Shown here in pieces: positions 1-7,130 of a DNA stretch of 38,052 bases. Location of the stretch: NCBI GenBank assembly GCA_944332265.1, contig CALVJQ010000014.1, positions 1 through 38,052 on the forward strand. Reading direction: 5' to 3'. The stretch's first letter is position 1, and each line of letters starts with the position of its first letter. The stretch is from an uncultured Bacilli bacterium. GTDB taxonomy: Bacteria > Bacillota_I > Bacilli_A > RF39 > UBA660. The position numbers and the translations under genes were made by a program. The notes beneath the pieces are model-generated. The model was not told where the DNA came from. It saw only the letters and a list, made by a program, of their open reading frames with translations, and searched no databases.

Positions 1-263
1 ATCATGTTTTTAACATAGTCAGCATGTCCTGGGCAGTCAACGTGCGCATAGTGACGAGTTTCAGTTTCATACTCAACGTGAGCAGTATTAATAGTAATAC
101 CTCTTTCTCTTTCTTCTGGAGCTTTGTCGATATCTGCATAATCAACGAACTTACCAAAATATTTTGTGATAGCAGCAGTTAAAGTTGTTTTACCATGGTC
201 AACGTGTCCAATAGTACCAATATTAACGTGTGCTTTTGAACGGTCAAATTTTTCTTTTGCCAT
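1..263 (-). CDS. tuf: Elongation factor Tu, N-terminal part (runs off the left edge)
   Basis: GTPase that delivers aminoacyl-tRNA to the ribosomal A site in the cytoplasm. The 87 visible codons start [16 protein letters not shown], continue with the P-loop GHVDHGKTT, the switch I region with ERERGITI, and DCPGHADYV (G3 motif). These are diagnostic of bacterial EF-Tu. The start ATG at 263-261 follows a strong AGGAGGAG ribosome binding site (271-278). It is the last gene of the str cluster, 70 bases after fusA, and has a plausible promoter of its own in that gap. The C-terminal three quarters lie outside the window, so integrity cannot be judged. Confidence 0.97.
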   Translation of the reverse strand, partial: MAKEKFDRSKAHVNIGTIGHVDHGKTTLTAAITKYFGKFVDYADIDKAPEERERGITINTAHVEYETETRHYAHVDCPGHADYVKNM

Positions 264-295
264 TATATTTCTCCTCCTTTTATATATACATACAT

Positions 296-324
296 ATTTT
301 ATCTAATGCTTGAAATATTTTCAA
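296..324 (-). promoter_or_regulatory. Candidate tuf promoter overlapping an inverted repeat
   Basis: On the minus strand there is a -35 TTGAAA (324-319), a 17-base spacer and a -10 TAAAAT (301-296), about 33 bases before the tuf start codon. The -35 lies inside an exact 7-bp inverted repeat (CTTGAAA at 309-315, TTTCAAG at 319-325). No T-run follows the repeat in the direction of fusA transcription, so it is not a good terminator. Secondary tuf promoters are common in Bacillota; activity here is inferred. Confidence 0.45.
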
Positions 325-333
325 GTATTATTT

Positions 334-2409
334 TTATTGAGCGCTGTTTTTCTTTATAATCTCATCAGCAATAGATTTTGGAACTTCTTCATAATGATCC
401 ATTGTCATTGTAAAGTTACCACGTCCTTGAGAATTTGAACGCAATGTAGTAGCATAACCAAACATTTCTGATAATGGAACCATTGCTTCAATCTTAAGAG
501 CATTTCCACGAGATTCTTGTCCTAGTGGACGTCCACGTCTACTAGTTAAATCTCCCATAACATTACCCATATATTCTTCTGGAACAACTACTTCTACTTT
601 CATAATAGGTTCAAGAAGAACAGGTTTACATTTTTTCAAAGCTTCTTTTAAAGCCATACTAGCAGCAATTTTAAACGCCATTTCAGATGAGTCAACATCA
701 TGATATGATCCATCAAATAATGTTGCTTTAATATCTACCATTGGATATCCTGCTAAAATTCCACCAGCCATAGCTTCTTGTAATCCTTTATCAGTAACAG
801 GAATATATTCACGTGGAACAACACCACCAACAATAGCATCAACAAATTCATAGCCTTTATCTTTATTAGGTTCAAAACGAATCCATACATGACCATATTG
901 TCCACGACCACCAGATTGTTTAATATACTTACCTTCACATTCACCAGTTTGTGTTAATGTTTCACGATAAGCAACTTGTGGTCTACCGATATTAGTTTCA
1001 ACGTTAAATTCATCTTTCATACGTCTAACTAATACTTCTAAGTGTAACTCACCCATACCACTAATAACTGTTTGACCAGTTTCAGGATCAGTTCTATATT
1101 TAAATGTTGGATCTTCTTCTGCTAATTTTTGTAGAGCAACTCCTAATTTATCTTGATCAGCTTTAGATTTAGGTTCTACAGCTTCATCAATAACAGGTTC
1201 TGGGAATTCCATACCATTCATGATAACTGGATTTTTCTCATCACATAAAGTATCAGCAGTAGTAGTATTTTTTAAACCAACCAAAGCAGCAATTTCACCA
1301 GTATAAACTTCAGAAATTTCTTTTCTTTGATTAGCATGCATTTGTAAAATACGTCCAACTCTTTCCTTAACATCTTTAGTACTATTATAAATATAAGAAC
1401 CACTAGTTAAATGTCCAGAATAAACTCTAAAGAAAGCCAATCTACCAACAAATGGATCAGTCATTATTTTAAATGCCATTGCTGTAAATGGCTCATTATC
1501 ACTTGGATGACGTTTAACTAAATTACCATTCTTATCTGTACATTCAATAGCTTCAACATCAGTTGGAGCAGGCATGTAATCTATTACAGCATCTAAAGCT
1601 AACTTAACACCTGTATTTGATAATGCACTTCCACATAATACAGGGAAGAATTCAGCTTTTAAAACACCTTTTCTAATAGCACTTTTTATTTCATCAACAG
1701 TTAATTCTTCACCTTCAAGGTATTTTTCCATTAAAGCATCATCGAATTCAACTGCTTTTTCAATTAATTCTACTCTTTTAGTAGCAACTAAATCTTTCAA
1801 ATTATCTGGAATTTCAATTTCAGTATAATTTTCATGTTCATCAGTTCTATCAAAATGATAAGCTTTTTGTGTAATTAAATCAACAATTCCATTAAATTCT
1901 GATTCAGCACCAATAGGCCATTGAATAGGTGCATAATTTACCCCTAATCTCTTACCAATTGTATCAAGACTAAATTCAAAATCAGCACCAATCTTATCCA
2001 TTTTATTAACAAATATCATTCTTGGAACTTTATATTCTGTAGCTTGACGCCAAACAGTTTCAGATTGTGGTTCAACACCAGCATTACCATCTAATAAACA
2101 AATAGATCCATCAAGAACTCTTAATGATCTTTGAACTTCAATTGTGAAGTCTACGTGTCCTGGAGTATCAATTATATTCAAACGGTAACCTTTCCAATGT
2201 GCAGTAGTAGCAGCACTAGTAATAGTTATACCACGTTCTTTTTCTTGTTCCATCCAGTCCATTTGTGATTCACCATCATGTGTCTCACCTATTTTATGTG
2301 TAATACCAGTATGGAATAAAACTCTTTCTGTAAAAGTAGTTTTACCAGCATCTATATGTGCCATAATACCAATATTACGTATTTTATCTATTGAAACATC
2401 TCTTGCCAT
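334..2409 (-). CDS. fusA: Elongation factor G
   Basis: Translocation GTPase that moves tRNA and mRNA through the ribosome and helps recycle ribosomes. At 691 residues it has the usual family length. The G domain shows AHIDAGKTT at about 17-25, the switch I stretch with RGITI at about 59-63, DTPGH at 81-85 and NKMD at 135-138. Domains II to V follow, including a domain IV with [10 protein letters not shown] and a domain V containing TSRRGR. The start ATG follows AGGAG (2416-2420), 12 bases after the rpsG stop, so it is cotranscribed with rpsL-rpsG. The sequence fits canonical translocase EF-G rather than a Tet(M)-like protection protein. Confidence 0.98.
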   Translation of the reverse strand: MARDVSIDKIRNIGIMAHIDAGKTTFTERVLFHTGITHKIGETHDGESQMDWMEQEKERGITITSAATTAHWKGYRLNIIDTPGHVDFTIEVQRSLRVLDGSICLLDGNAGVEPQSETVWRQATEYKVPRMIFVNKMDKIGADFEFSLDTIGKRLGVNYAPIQWPIGAESEFNGIVDLITQKAYHFDRTDEHENYTEIEIPDNLKDLVATKRVELIEKAVEFDDALMEKYLEGEELTVDEIKSAIRKGVLKAEFFPVLCGSALSNTGVKLALDAVIDYMPAPTDVEAIECTDKNGNLVKRHPSDNEPFTAMAFKIMTDPFVGRLAFFRVYSGHLTSGSYIYNSTKDVKERVGRILQMHANQRKEISEVYTGEIAALVGLKNTTTADTLCDEKNPVIMNGMEFPEPVIDEAVEPKSKADQDKLGVALQKLAEEDPTFKYRTDPETGQTVISGMGELHLEVLVRRMKDEFNVETNIGRPQVAYRETLTQTGECEGKYIKQSGGRGQYGHVWIRFEPNKDKGYEFVDAIVGGVVPREYIPVTDKGLQEAMAGGILAGYPMVDIKATLFDGSYHDVDSSEMAFKIAASMALKEALKKCKPVLLEPIMKVEVVVPEEYMGNVMGDLTSRRGRPLGQESRGNALKIEAMVPLSEMFGYATTLRSNSQGRGNFTMTMDHYEEVPKSIADEIIKKNSAQ

Positions 2410-2421
2410 ATCTTCAAACTC

Positions 2422-2889
2422 CTACCATCTATAATGAGCAAATGCTTTATTAGCTTCAGCCATTTTATGAGTATCTTCACGTTTTTTAACAGCTCCGCCT
2501 ACTCCATTTGCTGCATCAATTATTTCATTAGCTAAATTAACAGCCATACCTTTACCATTTCTAGTCTTAGCATAATTAACTAACCAACGTAATGCTAAAG
2601 CTTGGCTTCTTTCATCAGAAACTTCAATAGGAACTTGAACATTAGAACCACCAACTCTTCTAGATTTAACTTCTAAAAGTGGTTTTATATTTTCAAGAGC
2701 TTTTTCATAAACTTCCATTGGTTCACTACCAGTTTTTTCTTTTACCATGTCAAAAGCTTCGTATAAGATTCTTTCAGCAGTACCTTTTTTACCATCTTTC
2801 ATAATTTGGTTAATTAACTTAGTAACAACCTTTGAATTATATATAGGATCTGGTAATACGTCTCTTTTAACAGCACGTCTCTTACGCAT
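2422..2889 (-). CDS. rpsG: 30S ribosomal protein S7
   Basis: Primary assembly protein of the 30S head that binds the 3' domain of 16S rRNA and lines the E site. It starts [15 protein letters not shown], then shows [16 protein letters not shown] and the conserved [15 protein letters not shown] segment. At 155 residues it matches the usual bacterial length of about 156. It has a good ribosome binding site (AAGGAGAT) just upstream and sits between rpsL (36 bases before) and fusA (12 bases after). In other bacteria S7 can repress this operon; I see no obvious S7 target in the short rpsL-rpsG gap. Confidence 0.98.
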   Translation of the reverse strand: MRKRRAVKRDVLPDPIYNSKVVTKLINQIMKDGKKGTAERILYEAFDMVKEKTGSEPMEVYEKALENIKPLLEVKSRRVGGSNVQVPIEVSDERSQALALRWLVNYAKTRNGKGMAVNLANEIIDAANGVGGAVKKREDTHKMAEANKAFAHYRW

Positions 2890-2925
2890 ATTTATATCTC
2901 CTTCCTTTATTTATTTAAAAAAGTC

Positions 2926-3345
2926 TTATTTACTATCTTTAGGTTTCTTAGTACCATATTTACTACGGCTTTGTTTTCTGTTATTAACTCCTTGAGTATC
3001 CAATGTACCACGAATAATATGATAACGAACACCGATTAAGTCTTTAACACGACCACCACGTACTAAAACAACACTATGTTCTTGTAAATTATGTCCTTCT
3101 CCTGGAATGTAAGTATCAACTTCTCTACCATTTGACAATCTAACACGAGCATATTTACGTAATGCAGAGTTAGGTTTTTTTGGTGTACGAGTTCCAACTT
3201 TTGTACATACTCCTCTTTTTTGTGGACTATTTTGAACAGTTGATTTTCTTTCTTTACTGTTAAAACCTACATTTAAAACAGGACTCTTACTTTTTTTAGT
3301 TTTGTCTTTTCTGTTTTTTCTAACTAATTGATTAATAGTTGTCAT
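2926..3345 (-). CDS. rpsL: 30S ribosomal protein S12, with Ile at the Pro90-equivalent site
   Basis: Decoding-centre protein of the small subunit. I start it at the ATG at 3345-3343 ([12 protein letters not shown]), preceded by GAGGAGGA at 3351-3358. A longer in-frame reading to 3372 would place that binding site inside the gene and has no family support. The product is 139 residues. [11 protein letters not shown] (54-64) carries Lys56 and RGGRVKD carries Lys101; these are E. coli Lys42 and Lys87, both unmutated. The universally conserved KDLPGVRYH loop reads KDLIGVRYH: residue 104 (E. coli Pro90) is Ile, codon ATC at 3036-3034. In E. coli, changes at Pro90 are linked to streptomycin resistance or dependence. 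First gene of the str operon. Confidence 0.97.
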   Translation of the reverse strand: MTTINQLVRKNRKDKTKKSKSPVLNVGFNSKERKSTVQNSPQKRGVCTKVGTRTPKKPNSALRKYARVRLSNGREVDTYIPGEGHNLQEHSVVLVRGGRVKDLIGVRYHIIRGTLDTQGVNNRKQSRSKYGTKKPKDSK

Positions 3346-3436
3346 ATATGTCCTCCTCTCATATACACACATCCTGGTGTATCCAATATCTTATTAAATT
3401 AAGTTCTACCTAGATAGAACCACAATTTAAAATGCA
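3346..3436 (-). promoter_or_regulatory. Candidate structured 5' leader of the str operon
   Basis: About 90 nucleotides between the predicted transcription start and the rpsL start codon hold two hairpins on the minus strand. The first pairs 3415-3420 with 3403-3408 (GTTCTA/TAGAAC, 6 bp). The second pairs 3377-3382 with 3363-3368 (ATACAC/GTGTAT) and ends 4 bases before the ribosome binding site at 3351-3358. This could be a ribosomal-protein autoregulatory leader. I cannot match it to a named Rfam family by eye, so function is inferred. Confidence 0.45.
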
Positions 3437-3441
3437 TAAAT

Positions 3442-3470
3442 AATATACCATTTAACTTCCTTAATGTCAA
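3442..3470 (-). promoter_or_regulatory. Consensus promoter of the str operon
   Basis: Minus strand: -35 TTGACA at 3470-3465, exactly 17 bases, then -10 TATATT at 3447-3442. This is a near-perfect sigma-A type promoter placed about 97 bases before rpsL, separating the str operon from the exported-protein pair upstream. Confidence 0.85.
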
Positions 3471-3492
3471 CAACAAAAAGAAATAATTATTA

Positions 3493-3999
3493 CTATTTAT
3501 AATCATTATATCCTTCTGTAGTATACTTATCACAATTTATATAAGTATTTATATTAAATTCAGCATTAAGTTCATCCTCAATTGTAACATCACCTTTAGC
3601 ATAAATTACTGAAAAACCTTCACAAGTATTGTCATTTATATCCTTTTTAGTTAAATATCCATTATCAACTAAAGCGTTAATATCCAACTTTAACTTATTA
3701 GATTCCATTGGATATATCTTATTATCCTTTACATACTGTAAAGCAGCTTCATTTACTACCTTTTCAATACTTTTATATTTGTTTAAAAAATTATTATTTA
3801 CTGAACCAGCTATAATTACTACAACAATTAAAACTACTACAATCGTCCATACACCCAATATCATTCTAACTTTCTTTGGCAAGTCCATAAACTTTTTATA
3901 TAAATTTTTAAAAAATAAAACTATTTTCCTTATTAAACGTTTTAAACTCCTTTTTACTTTGCTTCCAAAACTTCTTTTCTTCACATTTTTCTTTTCCAT
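3493..3999 (-). CDS. Single-pass exported protein, paralogue of its upstream neighbour
   Basis: Not a family I can name. The 168 residues have a very basic N-terminus (about 1-45, many Lys/Arg), one membrane segment at about 46-67 (GVWTIVVVLIVVVIIAG), and an outside domain of about 100 residues. The outside domain has two cysteines in the pattern NTCEGFSVIYA ... YINCDKYTTEGY. The same pattern closes the neighbouring gene at 4011-4487, so the two are paralogues with a probable disulfide. The start ATG follows GGAGTGAT, 11 bases after the upstream stop, so the two form an operon. They lie between rplL and rpsL, where rpoB-rpoC usually sit. Could be a cell-surface or pilin-associated protein. 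Confidence 0.7.
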   Translation of the reverse strand: MEKKNVKKRSFGSKVKRSLKRLIRKIVLFFKNLYKKFMDLPKKVRMILGVWTIVVVLIVVVIIAGSVNNNFLNKYKSIEKVVNEAALQYVKDNKIYPMESNKLKLDINALVDNGYLTKKDINDNTCEGFSVIYAKGDVTIEDELNAEFNINTYINCDKYTTEGYNDYK

Positions 4000-4010
4000 A
4001 ATATCACTCC

Positions 4011-4487
4011 TTAATATCCTTCAGTCATATAATTACTACAACTAATATACGATTTTATTACATACTCTAAATTCTCATCTTGATAAACATTACTATAACC
4101 TGTACAAGTTTCATTTCCAAACTGATCTTTAAAGCCACTAATATATCCTAAACCAATTAAAGTATCAGAACTAACTTTTTCAATATCAACTGTCAAATCA
4201 AAATTATAATCATTTATATAATTCATAGTTGCTCTTTTAAACAAATCTTCTAAATTAGAGTAATAGTTATAATCTACAGTTTTCTTTTCCGTTTCTTCTT
4301 CCTTTTTATTTTCTTCTTTCGCTTTCTCTATTAACTCTTGATGTTTTTCATTATACTCTAAATGATCCTCTTCAATTGTTTTATGTAATGAATCTATAGA
4401 ATAAACAGCAAATAGTAAGAAAAGCAATAACACACTTGTATAAATAATCATATCACGCAATCCAAAGCCATTATTATTGAGTTTCAT
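4011..4487 (-). CDS. Prepilin-like exported protein, paralogue of its downstream neighbour
   Basis: I start it at ATG 4487-4485. A GTG 12 bases upstream lies in the GGGGAT that serves as ribosome binding site. The product (158 residues) begins MKLNNNGFGLRDMII and continues with a hydrophobic helix to about residue 28. A short basic leader ending in Gly, then Phe, with Asp at +5 where type IV prepilins have Glu, looks like a prepilin peptidase site; this is inference. A charged linker rich in Glu and Lys follows, then a domain ending in NETCTGYSNVY ... YISCSNYMTEGY, shared with the next gene. The two cysteines probably pair outside the cell. A TATAAT box (4520-4515) lies about 28 bases upstream. 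Confidence 0.7.
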   Translation of the reverse strand: MKLNNNGFGLRDMIIYTSVLLLFLLFAVYSIDSLHKTIEEDHLEYNEKHQELIEKAKEENKKEEETEKKTVDYNYYSNLEDLFKRATMNYINDYNFDLTVDIEKVSSDTLIGLGYISGFKDQFGNETCTGYSNVYQDENLEYVIKSYISCSNYMTEGY

Positions 4488-4556
4488 GCCTATCCCCACT
4501 TTCGCTTGATATAATTATAATACAAAATATCCTATTTTTCTATACTGCATTATATC

Positions 4557-4584
4557 AAAAAAAAAGTGACAATGTCACTTTTTA
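4557..4584 (-). terminator. Terminator of the rplJ-rplL operon
   Basis: A 10-bp stem (4583-4574 with 4570-4561, core GTGAC/GTCAC), 3-base loop and a run of T on the minus strand, directly after the rplL stop codon. Classic intrinsic terminator; it cuts rplL off from the exported-protein pair downstream. Confidence 0.9.
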
Positions 4585-4953
4585 TTAAACTAACTCAACA
4601 GTTGCGCCAGCTTCTTCTAATTGTGCTTTAATTTCTTCAGCTTCTTTAGCAGAAACATTTTCTTTAACATTTCCACCATTATCAGCTAAACCTTTAGCTT
4701 CAACTAATCCAAGACCAGTTATTTCTTTTAATAATTTAATAACTTGCATCTTAGTAGCTCCAGCTTCTTTTAATACTACTGTTTTAGTAGAATTATCTTC
4801 TTGAGCAGCACCTGCAGCAGGAGCAGCAGCTACAGCTACAGCACTTGGATCTACTCCAAATTCTTCCTTCATTGCGTCAACTAATTCTTTAACTTCAAGA
4901 ATAGTCATTTCTTTTAAAGCACTTATAAATTCATCTTTAGTTAATTTTGCCAT
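4585..4953 (-). CDS. rplL: 50S ribosomal protein L7/L12
   Basis: Stalk protein that recruits translational GTPases; two or three dimers bind the L10 tail. The 122 residues show the N-terminal dimer domain (about 1-33, LTKDEFISALKEM), an Ala-rich hinge (about 36-52, AVAVAAAPAAGAA) and the globular C-terminal domain with KMQVIKLLKEITGLGLVEAK (about 68-87). Length matches the family. It lies 26 bases after rplJ and is followed at once by a strong terminator, so rpoB does not follow in this operon as it does in most bacteria. Confidence 0.98.
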   Translation of the reverse strand: MAKLTKDEFISALKEMTILEVKELVDAMKEEFGVDPSAVAVAAAPAAGAAQEDNSTKTVVLKEAGATKMQVIKLLKEITGLGLVEAKGLADNGGNVKENVSAKEAEEIKAQLEEAGATVELV

Positions 4954-4979
4954 CTTTCATTTTCCTTTCTTTATTTAAA

Positions 4980-5471
4980 TTATTTTTCTAATTGTTCTGC
5001 ATACAAATTAAGTCCAATAGCTAAATCTCTAACATATTGAATCATTCCACCAGCTAACATAGTTAATAAGCCATCTCTTGATGGAATAGATGCATATTCA
5101 TTAATAACCTCTAAATCTACAGGAGAACCACTAATAACTCCAACAGTTATATTAGCTTTGTCATGATCCTTAACGAAATTAGATATAACTTTAATTGGCT
5201 CTAATAAGTCTTTACCAAATAATACAGCATTTGGTCCTTCCAAGAAACCATCTAAGTTGATATTCAAATCATCAACAGCTCTTTTTAATAGTGTATTTTT
5301 ATATATTTTTACTTCACTATCTACTTTTCTAAGTTCTCTTCTTAAATCGCTTAAATCAGAAACAGTTAAACCTTGATAAGTAAAAATAATAACAGATTCA
5401 CTATTTTCTAAGTTGTTTTTGATTTCTTCAACAATCTTCTTTTTGTTTTCTAAAATCTTTGCACTTGCCAT
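4980..5471 (-). CDS. rplJ: 50S ribosomal protein L10
   Basis: Base of the ribosomal stalk; its C-terminal helix binds L7/L12 dimers and its N-terminal domain binds 23S rRNA. The 163 residues include VIIFTYQGLTVSDLSDLRRE (about 29-48), KNTLLKRAVDD and GPNAVLFG, typical of the family. The start follows AAAAGGAGGG. It has its own consensus promoter overlapping the end of rplA and an L10 leader in between, so L10(L12)4 probably represses its own mRNA as in Bacillus and E. coli. Confidence 0.97.
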   Translation of the reverse strand: MASAKILENKKKIVEEIKNNLENSESVIIFTYQGLTVSDLSDLRRELRKVDSEVKIYKNTLLKRAVDDLNINLDGFLEGPNAVLFGKDLLEPIKVISNFVKDHDKANITVGVISGSPVDLEVINEYASIPSRDGLLTMLAGGMIQYVRDLAIGLNLYAEQLEK

Positions 5472-5494
5472 TATTTCCCTCCTTTTAGGATATT

Positions 5495-5521
5495 TAAAAA
5501 GCTTCCCTCACCGGAAAGCTT
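5495..5521 (-). terminator. Hairpin with T-run in the rplJ leader (possible attenuator)
   Basis: Minus strand stem of 9 bp with one G-T pair (5521-5513 with 5507-5499, AAGCTTTCC/GGGAAGCTT), 5-base loop, followed by Ts. It lies between the L10-binding structure and the rplJ binding site, in the position of the intrinsic attenuator described for the L10 operon of Bacillota. Control by transcription attenuation is inferred from the shape. Confidence 0.6.
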
Positions 5522-5524
5522 AAA

Positions 5525-5610
5525 ACACATTAAAATAAATGTTAAATTTAAGACTTTCCTCGGCAAGATTTACTTTTGTACTTGCTGTCTTCGGAGATTC
5601 GCTTTTTCTA
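5525..5610 (-). ncRNA. L10 leader (autoregulatory L10/L12 binding RNA)
   Basis: The minus strand holds TCCGAAGACAGCAAG (5596-5582) and CTTGCCGAGGA (5567-5557). These are the two strands of the conserved stem-loop that L10 recognises, with the CCGAAGACAGC...GCCGAGG signature known from Bacillus rplJ leaders. It lies between the rplJ promoter and start codon. The outer boundaries are approximate. Confidence 0.85.
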
Positions 5611-5618
5611 ACAATCAT

Positions 5619-5647
5619 ATTATATTCTAATAACAACTAAATGTCAA
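5619..5647 (-). promoter_or_regulatory. Perfect-consensus promoter of rplJ, overlapping the rplA stop
   Basis: Minus strand: -35 TTGACA at 5647-5642, exactly 17 bases, -10 TATAAT at 5624-5619. The -35 is built from the last sense codons of rplA (Phe-Asp-Ile) just before its TAG stop. Transcription would begin near 5612, just before the L10 leader. Confidence 0.88.
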
Positions 5648-6335
5648 AAGAATTTTGATCAATTTTAATTCCAGGACCCATTGTACTAGAAATAGATATG
5701 TTATTAATATATTTACCTTTTACTACACTAGGTTTTGCTTTAGCAATAGTACTAACAACATAATTTAAGTTTTCTAATAACTTATTATCATCAAAAGAAA
5801 CTTTTCCTATTACAGTATGTACATTTCCATATGAATCAGTTTTATATTCAACCATTCCTTTTTTAATATCAGAAACAGCTTTACCTGTATCCATAGTTAC
5901 TGTACCAGTCTTAGGATTAGGCATTAATCCCTTAGGTCCTAAAACACGTCCTATCTTTCCTAATTGAGCCATCATATCAGGAGCAGCTACGATAACATCA
6001 TAATCGAACCAGTTTTCATTTTGAATCTTATCAATCATATCAGTATCTCCAACATAATCAGCACCTGCAGCTCTAGCAGCTTCAGCAGCCTCACCTTTAG
6101 CGATAACTAATACTCTTCTAGTTTTACCAGTTCCATTAGGTAATACCATAGATCCTCTTAATTGTTGATCGGCTTTTTTAGTATCAAGATTTAAATTTAA
6201 AGCTACTTCTACAGTACTATCAAAAGAAGTTATAGAAGTTTCTTTAACTAATTTAATTGCTTCTTCTTTAGTATAAAGAGTACTCTTATCTACTTTTTTA
6301 GAAGCTTCCACATACTTTTTACCTAACTTTCTCAT
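5637..6335 (-). CDS. rplA: 50S ribosomal protein L1
   Basis: Protein of the mobile L1 stalk, which binds helices 76-78 of 23S rRNA and guides deacylated tRNA out of the E site; also the repressor of its own mRNA in other bacteria. The 232 residues include [39 protein letters not shown] and [16 protein letters not shown] (about 132-147), all canonical. The start follows AGGAGG. It is 54 bases after rplK and cotranscribed with it. A possible L1 target is seen in the rplK leader. Confidence 0.98.
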   Translation of the reverse strand: MRKLGKKYVEASKKVDKSTLYTKEEAIKLVKETSITSFDSTVEVALNLNLDTKKADQQLRGSMVLPNGTGKTRRVLVIAKGEAAEAARAAGADYVGDTDMIDKIQNENWFDYDVIVAAPDMMAQLGKIGRVLGPKGLMPNPKTGTVTMDTGKAVSDIKKGMVEYKTDSYGNVHTVIGKVSFDDNKLLENLNYVVSTIAKAKPSVVKGKYINNISISSTMGPGIKIDQNSFDI

Positions 6336-6389
6336 TTTTTACCTCCTAATTGTGGTTTATTAGCGGATTTTTTATTTAAAAATAATTAA

Positions 6390-6977
6390 TTATTCGTTTT
6401 CTTCTTCAGTAGTATCTTTTTCTCCGATTACTTCTACTTCATGAGCTTCATTAACTTCAGCTTCTAATTTAGCTAATTCTGCTTCTCTCTTAGCTTCTTC
6501 TTTTTCTTCAGCTTCAGCTTCTTTTTGTTGTTCAGCTAATTCTTGATCATTCAAGCCTTTAACTGCAACACCCATGTTTCTAGCAGTACCTTCGATAATT
6601 TTCATTGCTGATTCAACATCATAAGCATTTAAATCTGCCAATTTAGTTTCAGCAATTTGTCTTAAATCATCAATTGTGATTGTTGCTACAACTTCATTAG
6701 CACCTTTAGCGCTTCCTTTTTGAATTTTAGCAACCTTTTTAATTAAGAATCCAGCTGGAGCAGATTTAAGAACAAAGTCAAAAGTTCTATCTTCATATAT
6801 TGTAATAACTACAGGAATAACATCTCCCATTTTATCTCTTGTTGCATCATTAAATTTAGTACAGAACTCTTGTAAATTAACACCTGCAGGACCCAATACA
6901 GTACCAACTGGTGGTGCTGGAGTTGCCTTACCTGCTGGAATTTCAAGTTTAATTTTCTTTACGGCTTCTTTTGCCAC
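6390..6977 (-). CDS. rplK: 50S ribosomal protein L11 with a charged C-terminal extension
   Basis: GTPase-centre protein that binds 23S rRNA helices 43/44; also needed for RelA-type stringent signalling in other bacteria. I start it at GTG 6977-6975 (reads [13 protein letters not shown]), 8 bases after AGGAGG (6991-6986). The in-frame GTG at 6986 overlaps that binding site and is rejected. Residues 1-140 are normal L11, with [25 protein letters not shown] and a C-terminal [10 protein letters not shown]. About 55 further residues (141-195) form a highly charged, Glu/Lys/Ala-rich tail that should be helical or disordered. Standard L11 is about 141 residues, so the tail is unusual. Confidence 0.96.
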   Translation of the reverse strand: MAKEAVKKIKLEIPAGKATPAPPVGTVLGPAGVNLQEFCTKFNDATRDKMGDVIPVVITIYEDRTFDFVLKSAPAGFLIKKVAKIQKGSAKGANEVVATITIDDLRQIAETKLADLNAYDVESAMKIIEGTARNMGVAVKGLNDQELAEQQKEAEAEEKEEAKREAELAKLEAEVNEAHEVEVIGEKDTTEEENE

Positions 6978-7009
6978 GAAAAACACCTCCTAAAAAATTT
7001 TTTTCGCGA

Positions 7010-7046
7010 AAGTGGTCAAAGGCAATCCGCTTATTCCCTCCCACTT
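7010..7046 (-). promoter_or_regulatory. Likely L1-binding leader of rplK-rplA
   Basis: Minus strand hairpin closed by AAGTGG (7046-7041) and CCACTT (7015-7010), with internal loop sides GTGGGAGGG and TTTGACCAC. The GTGGGAGG element copies the L1-binding site in helix 76-78 of 23S rRNA, as known for L1 operon leaders. It sits 20 bases before the rplK binding site. Repression by L1 is inferred from this likeness. Confidence 0.65.
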
Positions 7047-7051
7047 AAGCT

Positions 7052-7075
7052 AATTATATATAAAAATATATAATT
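7052..7075 (-). repeat. AT-only inverted repeat in the rplK leader
   Basis: A 9-bp inverted repeat (AATTATATA at 7052-7060, TATATAATT at 7067-7075) with a 6-base loop, between the promoter and the L1-type hairpin. It contains no G or C and has no T-run, so it is not a normal terminator. Role unknown. Confidence 0.5.
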
Positions 7076-7084
7076 GCACCTAAG

Positions 7085-7113
7085 ATACTATCATACAATT
7101 AATACAATTGCAA
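7085..7113 (-). promoter_or_regulatory. Promoter of rplK-rplA
   Basis: Minus strand: -35 TTGCAA at 7113-7108, 17 bases, -10 TAGTAT at 7090-7085. It falls just downstream of the stop codon of the gene at 7131 and separates the ribosomal-protein operon from it. Confidence 0.7.
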
Positions 7114-7130
7114 GCCTAAAATAAAAGTGT

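Noticed and set aside
753-944. Small minus-strand frame inside fusA
   Set aside because: Out of frame with a fully conserved fusA domain IV; no ribosome binding site.
3346-3372. Longer rpsL reading starting upstream of the AGGAGG site
   Set aside because: Family N-terminus is MTTINQLVR; the extension would translate the ribosome binding site and leader hairpin.
2747-4045. Plus-strand open frames inside rpsG, rpsL and the exported-protein genes
   Set aside because: They mirror well-supported minus-strand genes, lack ribosome binding sites and have no family features; AT-rich coding sequence throws up such frames.
6978-6986. Upstream GTG as rplK start
   Set aside because: It overlaps the AGGAGG site; the next GTG has ideal spacing and gives the conserved MAKEAVKK start.
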